A DNA stretch of 64,000 nucleotides from Lachnospiraceae bacterium MD335 (lineage in GTDB: Bacteria; Bacillota; Clostridia; Lachnospirales; Lachnospiraceae). The stretch covers positions 671,757 to 735,756 of the forward strand of contig KE159617.1 of the NCBI GenBank assembly GCA_000403335.2, in the 5' to 3' direction. The notes beneath the pieces were generated by a model, which was not told the DNA's origin, searched no databases, and saw nothing but the letters and a program-made list of their open reading frames with translations. Numbering within the stretch: the first letter of the stretch is position 1; the number at the start of each line of letters is the position of its first letter. Below, in pieces: positions 25,098 through 33,447 of the stretch. The position numbers and the translations under genes are program-made.

Positions 25098-26768
25098 ATG
25101 AACAGGGTATGGTGGAAAGAAGCGGTTGTTTATCAGATTTATCCGCGCAGCTTTATGGACAGCAACGGGGACGGGATTGGAGATTTGCAGGGAATTATCA
25201 GCAGACTGGATTATTTAAAAAACTTAGGAGTCGACGTGATTTGGCTTTCCCCGATATACAAGTCCCCAAACGACGATAACGGATATGACATCAGTGATTA
25301 TCAGGACATTATGGACGAGTTTGGAACAATGAAGGATTTTGATGATCTGCTGACAGCAGCCCATGAGCGTGGGATTAAAATTGTAATGGATTTGGTGGTC
25401 AATCATACGTCTGACGAGCATCCGTGGTTTATGGAGAGCCGCAAATCGAAAGAGAATGCATACCGTGACTACTATATTTGGCGCGAGGGCAAAGACGCGC
25501 AGACGCCGCCGAATAACTGGGGTTCCTGCTTTGGCGGTTCGGCATGGCAGTATGACGAGGCAACCGGAATGTATTACCTGCACCTCTTTTCCAAAAAACA
25601 GCCGGACTTGAACTGGGATAATCCCAAAGTGCGCGAGGAAGTGTTCCGTATGATGACATGGTGGTGCGACAAGGGGATAGACGGGTTCCGCATGGATGTC
25701 ATCAACTTGATTTCCAAGCCAAGAGAGCTGCCGGACGGCGAGGTGCATGGTCTGTACGGCAGCTTTGAGCCTTATTGCGCAAATGGACCCAATGTCCATA
25801 ACTATATACAGGAAATGAATGATAAAGTTTTGTCAAAGTACGATATTATGACGGTCGGTGAAACAGGCGGCGTAACGACTGAGCTGGCAAAGCAATACGC
25901 CGGTGAGAATACGCATGAGCTGAATATGGTATTCCAGTTTGAGCATGTGGAGGGGGACGGGAAATACGGAAAGTGGACGGATGAGAGGATGCCGCTTGTC
26001 ACGTTGAAGAACATTCTGTCACGCTGGCAGACGCAGCTTTACGGCAAGGCATGGAACAGCCTCTATTGGGATAACCATGACCAGCCGCGCGCTGTTTCGC
26101 GTTTTGGCGACGACCGCCCCCAATATTGGGAAATGTCCGCCAAGATGCTTGCAACCTGTCTGCATATGATGCAGGGCACGCCTTATATTTATCAGGGTGA
26201 GGAGCTTGGCATGACGAACTATCCGTTCCAAAGCGTTGACGAGTTCCGCGATATTGAGAGCATCAATGCGTATAAAGAATGGTGCGGTGAGGGCGCGGTA
26301 CCCCATGAAGCATTTTGGCCCTGCATTACCTTTAAAAGCCGCGACAATGCCAGAACGCCGATGCAGTGGGATGATTCAATACATGGGGGATTTACTGCAG
26401 CAACGCCGTGGATTGCGGTGAATCCCAATTTCACAAAGATTAATGCAAAAGCGCAGACCGCAGACCCCAATTCCGTGTTCCACTATTATAAAAAGCTGAT
26501 CGCACTCAGAAAAGAAAATCCGATTATCGTTTACGGAAAGTACGAAGCAATGTTAGAAGACAGTGAAGAGCTGTTTGTTTATACAAGGACAATGAATGAT
26601 GAGAAGCTGTTAATTGTCTGCAGCTTTTGCGATTGTGAAACCAATTTTACCATGCCGGAAGACTTCGTGGGAGCGGCATGTCTGATTTCAAATACCGAGA
26701 ATTCGTATGACAGCGCGGAGCTGACGCTAAAGCCTTATGAGGCTTTTGTGTTGCATTGCCGTCCTTAA
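25098..26768 (+). CDS. malL: Oligo-1,6-glucosidase / alpha-glucosidase (GH13)
   Basis: A 556-residue cytosolic glycoside hydrolase that splits alpha-1,6 (and often alpha-1,4) glucosidic bonds of isomaltose-type oligosaccharides. The GH13 catalytic triad is complete: nucleophile Asp200 (GFRMDVIN), acid/base Glu255 (TVGETGG) and Asp328 (DNHDQPR). These positions agree with the well-studied Bacillus oligo-1,6-glucosidases. The N-terminus (WWKEAVVYQIYPRSFMDSNGDGIGDL) is also typical. ATG 25098 with AAGG 8 bases before is chosen; ATG 25092 is possible. No sugar transporter is adjacent, so it acts as a stand-alone gene with its own terminator. Confidence 0.93.
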   Translation: MNRVWWKEAVVYQIYPRSFMDSNGDGIGDLQGIISRLDYLKNLGVDVIWLSPIYKSPNDDNGYDISDYQDIMDEFGTMKDFDDLLTAAHERGIKIVMDLVVNHTSDEHPWFMESRKSKENAYRDYYIWREGKDAQTPPNNWGSCFGGSAWQYDEATGMYYLHLFSKKQPDLNWDNPKVREEVFRMMTWWCDKGIDGFRMDVINLISKPRELPDGEVHGLYGSFEPYCANGPNVHNYIQEMNDKVLSKYDIMTVGETGGVTTELAKQYAGENTHELNMVFQFEHVEGDGKYGKWTDERMPLVTLKNILSRWQTQLYGKAWNSLYWDNHDQPRAVSRFGDDRPQYWEMSAKMLATCLHMMQGTPYIYQGEELGMTNYPFQSVDEFRDIESINAYKEWCGEGAVPHEAFWPCITFKSRDNARTPMQWDDSIHGGFTAATPWIAVNPNFTKINAKAQTADPNSVFHYYKKLIALRKENPIIVYGKYEAMLEDSEELFVYTRTMNDEKLLIVCSFCDCETNFTMPEDFVGAACLISNTENSYDSAELTLKPYEAFVLHCRP

Positions 26769-26805
26769 ACAGTGTGTGAAAATAGAGAAAAACATAGGTA
26801 AAAAA

Positions 26806-26840
26806 GAACCGGCGCATCAAAAACGCCGGTTCCTTTATCG
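26806..26840 (+). terminator. Terminator after the glucosidase gene
   Basis: GAACCGGCG and CGCCGGTTC form a perfect 9-bp stem with a 9-base loop, followed by CTTTATCGTT. It is preceded by A residues, so it may also serve the convergent riboflavin transporter gene. Confidence 0.8.
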
Positions 26841-26971
26841 TTATTTTTATACTGTATTCAAAGTGTGTCCTATTTTTTGCGTTTTTGTCGTTTGGGTACG
26901 GTATCAATCTTATCAAATTCCAAGTTTACATTCTGGCAGGCAGACAGTATAATTGGGGAAGATTTAGCCGG

Positions 26972-27535
26972 TCATTTATCTGATTGCTGCTTTGTCTCAA
27001 TGAAATTAGAGCGGCGCAAAGCGGTAACGACAGGCTTATACACTAGCATTGTAATTGCCGCATTCAGTCCTCCTTTAATTACATTAAATGGCAAAAAAGC
27101 CGAAAATAACAATTCCATAATCGCTTCTCTAGGATAATTCATGTAAAGAGGCGCAATCAGATAGTTCCAAATCATCATGACGACAACCTGACATCCCCAA
27201 CCGCAGCAAAGTCCCAGTATGGCACCGGACAGCGAATGTTTCTTTTTGTAGAAGAATGCGGCAGGACACGAAAAGGCGCAGCTTGAAATAATATTCATTA
27301 TGCAGCCCCAAATTCCCGTTGCGCTTGTCGTGAACATTTGTATTATGGAAACAATTATTGTAATGGAAAAGGAAGTTAGCGGACCGAAAATAAATCCTCC
27401 GATGACAATGATAATGTCTTTGGGATCATACTTTAGAAAAAGTACGAGCGGGATGCGCCCGACTACTGCTGCGACATAAGCAAATGCGCATAGCATACTA
27501 ATTGTAGTGAGTTTTTTTGTTTTTTTGATATTCAT
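26972..27535 (-). CDS. ribU: Riboflavin ECF transporter, substrate-binding subunit RibU
   Basis: A 187-residue hydrophobic protein with about five to six transmembrane helices. The KYDPKDIIIVIGGFIFGP motif is typical of RibU S-components of energy-coupling-factor transporters, which bind riboflavin and work with a shared EcfAAT module encoded elsewhere. The decisive context is the FMN riboswitch in its leader on the same strand. ATG 27535 is preceded by AGGAGG at 7 bases, and that ribosome binding site lies directly behind a terminator hairpin, so both transcription and ribosome access could be controlled by FMN. Confidence 0.92.
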   Translation of the reverse strand: MNIKKTKKLTTISMLCAFAYVAAVVGRIPLVLFLKYDPKDIIIVIGGFIFGPLTSFSITIIVSIIQMFTTSATGIWGCIMNIISSCAFSCPAAFFYKKKHSLSGAILGLCCGWGCQVVVMMIWNYLIAPLYMNYPREAIMELLFSAFLPFNVIKGGLNAAITMLVYKPVVTALRRSNFIETKQQSDK

Positions 27536-27550
27536 TGGAATACCTCCTCG

Positions 27551-27596
27551 TAAAAAAATTAACACTTGAAAGACCGCAGTGCCTCTCAGGTGTTAA
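27551..27596 (-). terminator. Riboswitch-controlled terminator before ribU
   Basis: On the minus strand AACACCTGA...TCAAGTGTT forms a stem followed by AATTTTTTTA, ending 3 bases before the AGGAGG of ribU. Position and shape fit the expression platform of the upstream FMN riboswitch. Confidence 0.75.
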
Positions 27597-27683
27597 AAAC
27601 GGAAGGTATATTGATAATGCCAACAGAGCTGTTAGACAAAAAAAGAGTGCAAAAATCATTGTCAGACTATTCCTGACAAATCC

Positions 27684-27803
27684 AATACACCTTCTTTAAT
27701 CCGGACTATACCGTCGGTTTTGGAATTTCACCAAACCCCGCGCTTTCGCGCCCGCGGACTATAACCGCCGATCGGGAATTTCACCCTGCCCTGAAGACAT
27801 TAC
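27684..27803 (-). promoter_or_regulatory. FMN riboswitch (RFN element)
   Basis: Read on the minus strand, the leader contains the conserved RFN blocks in order: CTTCAGGGCAGGGTGAAATTC, CCGATCGGCGGTTATAGTCC, GCG...CGC stem, GGTGAAATTCC, AACCGACGGTATAGTCCGGAT and a closing GAAGG. All six-helix landmarks are present. In bacteria FMN binding shuts off riboflavin transport or synthesis genes; here it governs ribU. Confidence 0.97.
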
Positions 27804-28158
27804 TGATATTCAATTGTTTCAAAAATTATAACATGTGAGAAAGGGGGAAGTCAATACTTGGACTTCTTTTTGGTAGGTTGACAAAATGGGATATTTTTTA
27901 CTCCACAATTTTGTCCAGTCAATTTCTTTTTGTTTTTCCTCGCTCACCGATTCAATCACGTGCCCGATTTCGCCTGCCACGCATGACTTTCAATCCTCTA
28001 AATGTTCACGCCGGTGGAGTTAGCTTGAAACCGGAAACAGCAAAGCAAGACACAGCGGGAAGGATTCGGTAAAGCTATTGCATTTTGATTTTAATATCAT
28101 ATAATAGAGTATGAACCGGTAATTTATAATTGGATAAATATAATTTGGGAGTGATAAA
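27804..28158. other. Divergent intergenic region without a recognised gene
   Basis: About 350 bases between the riboswitch and the next plus-strand gene. It must hold the ribU promoter (minus strand) and the promoter of the RibD-C-like gene. A short open frame at 27878-28072 has no ribosome binding site and no recognisable product. Nothing else stands out. Confidence 0.5.
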
Positions 28159-28839
28159 ATGGACAGACCTGTTACAACATTATATATGCTGATGTCAGTT
28201 GACGGAAAAATAAGCACTGGCGCAACGGATGATTTAGATGTAGACAAAGACTTTCCTCAAATTCCAGGGGTTAGCGAAGGCTTACACCAGTATTATGAAA
28301 TAGAGCAGACAACAGATTTATGGACGCTCAATTCTGGACGGGTTCAAGCCAAAATCGGTGTTAATACGAAGAAAATTCCAAACAGAACGCCCGTATCTTT
28401 TGTAATAATAGATAACAGGCATTTGAATGAAAATGGTATTCGGTATTTTTGCGCTTTATCAAAAAAGTTTGTGCTAATTACGTCAAATGCAAAACACCCG
28501 GCATTTAACATTCAGGAAGGTAATTTTCATATTATATATCAAAAAGAATTATCGTTAAAAGATGCACTTATAAAGCTCAAATCAGAATATGGTTGTGAGA
28601 GAATAACGATACAAACGGGTGGGACACTAAATGGCTTATTTCTTCGTGAAAAACTATTCGATTATGTTGATGTTGTTGTTGCTCCGGTTTTAATTGGCGG
28701 CAAAGATACATCTACTTTAATTGATGGGAAATCCTTGCTTTCACAAAAAGAATTGTCAAGTTTAGGTGTTCTGAAACTGCAAGAATGTGAGGTTTTGGAG
28801 AACTCATATTTACGATTGCGTTATGAGGTGATTCACTGA
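28159..28839 (+). CDS. RibD C-terminal / dihydrofolate reductase-family protein
   Basis: A 226-residue NADPH-dependent reductase-fold protein of the RibD_C family: LYMLMSVDGKISTG at the N-terminus, ITIQTGGTLNGLFLREKLFDYVDVVVAPVLIGGKDT near the C-terminus. In riboflavin synthesis the RibD reductase acts on a pyrimidine; stand-alone relatives have various or unknown substrates. No deaminase domain is present. GGGAGTGAT precedes ATG 28159. Its closeness to the FMN-controlled ribU gene is suggestive, but it is on the opposite strand and not under that riboswitch. Confidence 0.85.
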   Translation: MDRPVTTLYMLMSVDGKISTGATDDLDVDKDFPQIPGVSEGLHQYYEIEQTTDLWTLNSGRVQAKIGVNTKKIPNRTPVSFVIIDNRHLNENGIRYFCALSKKFVLITSNAKHPAFNIQEGNFHIIYQKELSLKDALIKLKSEYGCERITIQTGGTLNGLFLREKLFDYVDVVVAPVLIGGKDTSTLIDGKSLLSQKELSSLGVLKLQECEVLENSYLRLRYEVIH

Positions 28840-28914
28840 TAAATTGGGATTACAAAATTTTTTTGCTCATTTCTTTTCGCAGGGCTGTCGTCCTTGTCAG
28901 TGTGAATATAAAAT

Positions 28915-29457
28915 ATGTACAAAGAATTATATGGCAAAAATCCACCGCATGAAACTTCCGTTTCCGGAAAACAGTACACGACATCGGACAGGCGTATACG
29001 GGAAAACGACATTATCACGATTGACCTGAGTCCGCAATGCGGTCAGATATGGGGCGATTACGCAAGGACAATCATTGTCGAAAACAGACAGGTAACGGAC
29101 AAAATTGCCGCCATAAAAAACGAGGAGTGGAGGCAGGGATTGGAAATGGAAGAACTGCTGCACGCAGAGCTTAGACGCTTTGTAACGCCTGATACAAGTT
29201 TTGAGGAATTGTATTTTCACATTAACGAAGTAATTTGTCAAGACGGTTTTGTCAACCTTGATTTTATGGGAAACTTAGGGCATTCCATTGTGAAGAAAAA
29301 AGAGGACAGAATTTATATCGAGAAAGGAAATACGGCGAAATTATCGGACGTTTCATTTTTCACGTTTGAACCGCATATTTGTAAGAAAAATTCCGTATAT
29401 GGGTTTAAGAAAGAAAATATTTATTACTTTGAAAACGGTGCATTGCGTGAATTATAA
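28915..29457 (+). CDS. M24-family (aminopeptidase P-like) protein, N-terminally short
   Basis: A 180-residue protein covering most of an M24 pita-bread domain: metal ligands Asp in IITIDLSP, Asp in WGDYARTI, His in GNLGHSI and Glu in FTFEPHI; the end KKENIYYFENGALREL fits the usual closing strand. M24 proteins normally have 220 or more residues, and the region carrying the first substrate-binding His is missing. A TGA precedes the start and no good ribosome binding site is seen. It may therefore be a 5'-truncated gene. It is followed closely by a reductase gene. Confidence 0.6.
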   Translation: MYKELYGKNPPHETSVSGKQYTTSDRRIRENDIITIDLSPQCGQIWGDYARTIIVENRQVTDKIAAIKNEEWRQGLEMEELLHAELRRFVTPDTSFEELYFHINEVICQDGFVNLDFMGNLGHSIVKKKEDRIYIEKGNTAKLSDVSFFTFEPHICKKNSVYGFKKENIYYFENGALREL

Positions 29458-29470
29458 GGAGAAAACGGAT

Positions 29471-30001
29471 ATGAGAACAGTTGTTTTATATATTGCCATA
29501 AGCCTTGACGGATACATTGCGGACGTAAACGGCGGTGTGGACTGGCTTGACGCGCAGCAGGAACAGACGGAGGAGACAAATTCTTACGACGCATTTATAA
29601 AAGATGTCGATACCGTACTGATGGGGTGGAATACGTATAACCAAGTGGTGACGGAATTGTCGCCGACGCAGTGGGTTTATGCAGGGCTGACAAGTTATGT
29701 GATTACGCACCGCAAGCTTCCTGCGACGGATAATATTTTCTTTACCGACGAAAATCCATGTACGTTGGTAAAGCGGCTTGCACAAGAGCAGGGAAAAGCA
29801 ATATGGATTTGCGGCGGTGCAAAAATTGCGCAGCAGCTTATGCGGGAAAATCTGATTGACCGGTATCATATCTGTGTCATCCCGACTATTTTGGGAAACG
29901 GTATTCCGCTTTTTGTCCCAACGGAGAATCGGATTGATTTGCGACTAGTGAACACGCGGACGGAGAACAGGATTACAGAACTGGTGTATGAGCGGCGATA
30001 G
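29471..30001 (+). CDS. Dihydrofolate reductase / RibD-C family protein
   Basis: A 176-residue protein beginning VVLYIAISLDGYIADVNGGVDWL and carrying VLMGWNTYNQV, IWICGGAKIAQQLM and HICVIPTILGNGIPLF. These are the hallmarks of small DHFR-like RibD_C proteins (YwjB/YyaP type). ATG 29471 with AAGGAGAAAA upstream is used; the longer open frame to 29366 overlaps the M24 gene. It is a distinct subfamily from the 28159 protein, so the region holds two unrelated-length reductase homologues. The physiological substrate is unknown. Confidence 0.88.
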   Translation: MRTVVLYIAISLDGYIADVNGGVDWLDAQQEQTEETNSYDAFIKDVDTVLMGWNTYNQVVTELSPTQWVYAGLTSYVITHRKLPATDNIFFTDENPCTLVKRLAQEQGKAIWICGGAKIAQQLMRENLIDRYHICVIPTILGNGIPLFVPTENRIDLRLVNTRTENRITELVYERR

Positions 30002-30013
30002 GGGGTGGAAAAT

Positions 30014-30340
30014 ATGATTTGCTTTATAATTTATTTATTGGCTGCACTAATTATGGTTGGCATCGGCGTTTTACAGCGAAAGAGCAAAACACCGGTCGGT
30101 TTTTATACAGGTGAAAAGCCGCCGGCTGCGCAGGAACTGTCAGACGTGTCTTCGTGGAACAAAAAGCATGGCGCGATGTGGATTTTGTACGGAATTGTTA
30201 TAGCAGTTTCCGGTGCGGTGGGTACATTGGGCGGAATGAGTTCTGTGTGGTGTATGGTTTGGCTGATTGGCGGCGTGGCAGTGCCGATTGTCCTGATGGC
30301 TTGGGTTCATCATCGATTGCTCAGAATGTATAAGCGGTAA
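30014..30340 (+). CDS. Small three-helix membrane protein
   Basis: A 108-residue protein with three hydrophobic segments (ICFIIYLLAALIMVGIGVL, MWILYGIVIAVSGAVGTLGG, CMVWLIGGVAVPIVLMAWV). A cytoplasmic loop between the first two reads KTPVGFYTGEKPPAAQELSDVSSWNKKHG. ATG 30014 is chosen, with AGGGGGTG 6 bases upstream; a GTG at 30005 is possible. It starts 12 bases after the reductase gene, so it is likely co-transcribed. Similar small proteins are common in Clostridia without assigned function. Confidence 0.72.
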   Translation: MICFIIYLLAALIMVGIGVLQRKSKTPVGFYTGEKPPAAQELSDVSSWNKKHGAMWILYGIVIAVSGAVGTLGGMSSVWCMVWLIGGVAVPIVLMAWVHHRLLRMYKR

Positions 30341-30588
30341 TGGAAAAGAAATTCAGAGGAGCTTGGGAAAAAGCGCGGCGCTGTCAAATCCGATTGAATA
30401 TCCCAACCCCTCTTCCACATGGGCAAGGCATCCGGCATGGAAATTGCAAGGCGTACCAGGGAACGGGAAGAGAGCGGCAGTTGAGGGGGCTTCGGCATGA
30501 TATGAGAAACCATTTATCCAGTATCGCATCGCTTGTCCGCACTCGAACGTTCACGCCCAAAATGGAGCATTTCGCGCCATATTTATAA
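30340..30588 (+). pseudogene. Remnant of a GHKL-type sensor kinase
   Basis: Within a short frame the sequence RERQLRGLRHDMRNHLSSIASLV is the H-box of AgrC/YcbB-like GHKL histidine kinases (RHDMxNHL). The membrane domain before it and the ATPase domain after it are missing; flanking codons look shifted. It is probably a relic of a larger deleted gene. Confidence 0.5.
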
Positions 30589-30659
30589 AATATTTGTGCA
30601 GATTGACGATAAAACAAATGAAAACTTTTTTGATAACAAAGAAAGGTCAGGTGTTTTAT

Positions 30660-31766
30660 ATGTCAATGGAAATCACAAACAATTACAGGAACTATGCAGC
30701 GAATTACGCTGATACCGCGAAAAAGACGGACAGCAAGGCGCAGGTAAAGGAAAACATATCAACAAACAGCAAAGACAAGGTGCAGGCATACTATGAACAG
30801 TTATGCAAGAAATTTCCACAGATAAAGATTAACGCAACTGGAGGAATTGTAAGCGGCAGTAAAAATAATATTGTTTTGAATCTTTCCAATGACTGCCTAA
30901 AAAAGATGGCAAGCGATCCGGATTTTGCAAAAAAAATAGAAAGTGACATTGCGGGTATACCAAAGGCGCATGAACAGATGTTTGCAAAAGCAAAAAGTGA
31001 CGGCATTGAAATACAAGGTTTTGCGGTAAGAATCAATGCGGACGGGAGTATGCAATGCTCATGCAGCGGTTCAACAAGAACCAGCGGCACAACACAAAAA
31101 ACAAGCGGCAAGAAAGATAAACAAAAAGAGCTTTTAGAAGAATCTTTTGAAAAATGGGTGCAGGTAAAAAAACAGCAGCAGGAAAGGTTGAATGAAAAGG
31201 TTGCGAAGCAGGAGAGAAACCGATTATCGAAAAACAGAGAAACTATAATAGACAGGATTGCGCATACGGTTATACCTTCTGTTACATCATTTAGCGACAC
31301 GAGGGCTGGAATATTGAAGGAAGTCGCAGAAGAAAAAGGGCAATATGATTACTCAGATGTTGTCAATGCCTGTGGTTTGAGCTATGCAAGGCTTTATTCC
31401 GCAATTGAGGAACGCTATAAAAATGAAAATGAGCAGTATTATAAGGCAGATGGGACCTTTCTGACAATGGAAGAAGAAATTGACTGGCTGAATATGCAAT
31501 ATGAGCAGGAAGTAAAGTGGCAGAAGTCTTGTGCCAAAATAGCAGCCGAAGGACAGGTTTTCACAGGACGTATCCCCAAAGTGCCAGTAAAGGAAATCGA
31601 GGAATTGGAAGACAGCTTGTATCAGGCGAAAGATGGATATATGAAGCTGCATCAGGAAAATAAGCAGTCAGGGAAACCGTCTGTTCTGCAAAGTTATATG
31701 TTTGGCAGTAAGCAAATGTATGAAATACTGAACAGATTAGGAAATTTACAGAGAAGTGTGAAATAA
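30660..31766 (+). CDS. DUF6033-like protein
   Basis: A 368-residue soluble protein. The N-terminus MSMEITNNYRNYAANYADTA, then VQAYYEQLCKKFPQIKINATGG, NNIVLNLSNDCLKKMASDPDFA, and a mid region AKSDGIEIQGFAVRINADGSMQ followed by a long basic coiled coil, correspond to what I recall as DUF6033, frequent and uncharacterised in Lachnospiraceae. There is no signal peptide. The Asn/Tyr-rich start is like those of the tandem unknown proteins at 9.2-12.3 kb. ATG 30660 has AAAGG about 13 bases upstream, slightly far. It is a single-gene unit with its own terminator. Confidence 0.7.
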   Translation: MSMEITNNYRNYAANYADTAKKTDSKAQVKENISTNSKDKVQAYYEQLCKKFPQIKINATGGIVSGSKNNIVLNLSNDCLKKMASDPDFAKKIESDIAGIPKAHEQMFAKAKSDGIEIQGFAVRINADGSMQCSCSGSTRTSGTTQKTSGKKDKQKELLEESFEKWVQVKKQQQERLNEKVAKQERNRLSKNRETIIDRIAHTVIPSVTSFSDTRAGILKEVAEEKGQYDYSDVVNACGLSYARLYSAIEERYKNENEQYYKADGTFLTMEEEIDWLNMQYEQEVKWQKSCAKIAAEGQVFTGRIPKVPVKEIEELEDSLYQAKDGYMKLHQENKQSGKPSVLQSYMFGSKQMYEILNRLGNLQRSVK

Positions 31767-31785
31767 TGCAGGTTAATTCGTCCAG

Positions 31786-31881
31786 CATTGGGGGCAGATT
31801 ATCTGCGGCTATTTGTCGTAGATGAGAACCTCCCCGCGATTCGTTTGTATGAAAAAGGCGGCTTTTCGTGGGCGCAGGGCA
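31786..31881 (+). pseudogene. C-terminal scrap of a GNAT acetyltransferase
   Basis: One frame reads GADYLRLFVVDENLPAIRLY followed by EKGGFSWAQG, the final strands of a GNAT acetyltransferase. No upstream portion or start exists, since the preceding gene ends at 31766. A different complete GNAT gene lies 170 bases downstream on the other strand. Confidence 0.5.
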
Positions 31882-31966
31882 TTACAGCCCGCGCCTCATG
31901 TCGGTCGCCTCCAACGCAATTTGGGAAACGCCTTGTCCGGTCGCCTCCGTAAGGTCTTCTGCCGTT

Positions 31967-31995
31967 GCCCTTTTATAGGTAAAAGGGCTGTTTTG
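31967..31995 (+). terminator. Terminator downstream of the DUF6033 gene
   Basis: GCCCTTTT and AAAAGGGC form an 8-bp stem with the loop ATAGGT, followed by TGTTTTG. Distance to the gene end is about 200 bases. Confidence 0.6.
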
Positions 31996-32052
31996 TCTAT
32001 CTTGTGTATGCTTCAACTGCTTCATAATATACGCCTCTTTCCCGAAAATAGC

Positions 32053-32493
32053 TTATTGTGTTATCCACTGAATAAACGCTGTCTTATCGGAACTATTATA
32101 CCCTGCCTTTTGGTAAAAATCCAAGGTTCCCGCTTCCTTTGCCCCCGTCAGCAGCATTATTTTGTAACAATTGTTACGCTCCGCAATCTGCTTTGCGTAA
32201 TCCAGACATGCGGCAGCATATCCTTTTCGGCGGTAATCTCCATGCGTCACCACATTTTCAATAAACGCATATGGTCTGACATTTCTTGTCAGGTTCGGAA
32301 TAATCACGCAAACACACGATGCCACGATTTTCCCACCTGCATCGTAAACGATAAGATGATGATTTTTGTCGCGGATAATCTGTTCCCAAGTCTGCCGAAG
32401 GTGCTCTGAGCTGTCTGGTACGGACGTTTCATGAAGATACAGATATAGTGCTAAAATTTCCTGTAAATCGCTTTCAACGGCTTCCCGAATCAT
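32053..32493 (-). CDS. GNAT-family N-acetyltransferase
   Basis: A 146-residue acetyl-CoA-dependent acetyltransferase on the minus strand. The core shows IVYDAGGKIVASCVCVIIPN, IENVVTHGDYRRKGYAAACLDYA (acetyl-CoA pyrophosphate loop RRKGYA) and NCYKIMLLTGAKEAGTLDFYQKAGY. Length is normal. The substrate is not predictable. It stands alone with AT-rich sequence upstream. Confidence 0.88.
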   Translation of the reverse strand: MIREAVESDLQEILALYLYLHETSVPDSSEHLRQTWEQIIRDKNHHLIVYDAGGKIVASCVCVIIPNLTRNVRPYAFIENVVTHGDYRRKGYAAACLDYAKQIAERNNCYKIMLLTGAKEAGTLDFYQKAGYNSSDKTAFIQWITQ

Positions 32494-32857
32494 AATAACC
32501 TCCCAATTGAAATGTGAAATTCGTTTTATAACTTCTATTAAATTGTAGCATAAAAAGCCATACGCGCAAAGAATCCTTTGATAAAAACAGTCGAAACAGA
32601 TATGATCAAACCGTTTCCTCCTATATAACCATAGCTCGAATATCTAGACATTTAAGCTGTTTTCTGCATCCTCTGCGTCTGCCGCACTGACCGTATCCCC
32701 CGCCTGCCGCCGGTTCTGCATGCGCCGCCTGCTGCAAAATTGTCGCAAATGCCGTCGCCGTCTTCGTCAATAAAAGGGCAATCAGTTTGCAGTAATCGCA
32801 TATCCCGTCAAATAATCTTTTTGACTGTATGGCAGGATACACAGTATTATCAGGTGC
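32494..32857. other. Intergenic stretch, no supported gene
   Basis: About 360 bases between the GNAT gene and an XRE gene, both on the minus strand. A 73-codon minus-strand frame (32621-32842) has low-complexity Ala/Gly/Arg content and no good start signal; I see no known domain in it. No clear terminator or RNA element was recognised. Confidence 0.45.
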
Positions 32858-33196
32858 TTAACGATAAATCGCTTTCGCGTCTGATAATAGTAAAATGTCA
32901 ACAGCCTTTTGCAGCTCTTCTCGTTCACGGTAGTGGCAGATAAGTTTTTTTTCGTGTTCCGAAAGTACAATCTGTGTATTAGCGGAATCTGCCTCCAGAA
33001 CGTTCTGCAGATTTTGAATGGTAATGTTTAACCCTCTGCATATTTTAATTACGTTATCAACTGACGCATTTCCGATTTTTTCCTCGTTTAACATTGTAAG
33101 CAATGTGGAATAAGGCATATGAATTTTTTTGGCGAAATCTTTGATTGTAAGTCCGTTCTCTTTGATGAGCTTTTTTAAATAGCTTTCTCTCGTCAT
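32858..33196 (-). CDS. XRE-family helix-turn-helix regulator
   Basis: A 112-residue DNA-binding protein on the minus strand. The helix-turn-helix spans about 5-65 (LIKENGLTIKDFAKKIHMPYSTLLTMLNEEKIGNASVDNVIKICRG), followed by a charged helical tail with SEHEKKLICHYREREELQKAVDILL. GGAGAGAAACGG lies upstream of the ATG. It is divergent from a second small HTH protein with a related recognition helix, and paired repeats lie in between, suggesting mutual control. Confidence 0.85.
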   Translation of the reverse strand: MTRESYLKKLIKENGLTIKDFAKKIHMPYSTLLTMLNEEKIGNASVDNVIKICRGLNITIQNLQNVLEADSANTQIVLSEHEKKLICHYREREELQKAVDILLLSDAKAIYR

Positions 33197-33265
33197 ATCC
33201 GTTTCTCTCCTTTAACGTTTTAATAATATCATGCGAAAAGTAATAAAACAATGTGAAAACATGGT

Positions 33266-33323
33266 ATATCGTGTTGATACAACAAATATTTATTGAAAAA
33301 TAATATTAAATCGTGTTAATATT
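33266..33323. promoter_or_regulatory. Paired direct repeats between divergent HTH genes
   Basis: ATATCGTGTTGATAC (33266-33280) and AATCGTGTTAATATT (33309-33323) share ATCGTGTTRATA in the same orientation, 43 bases apart, about four helical turns. The intergenic region is very AT-rich and must hold both promoters. These are good operator candidates for one or both flanking regulators. Confidence 0.5.
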
Positions 33324-33447
33324 AATTATATAAAACGACAAAACGTTTCAAAAGGACAGATACCGCTTGCGGATTTGTGTCGAAGCGTCACAAATTCGGA
33401 TATTACAGTGCGCCTTTTGTAATAAACCGATTCGGAATGGAGAGAAA

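Noticed and set aside
31822-32409. 195-codon plus-strand frame opposite a GNAT gene
   Set aside because: The GNAT motifs are clear on the minus strand; the plus frame has no recognisable domain or ribosome binding site.
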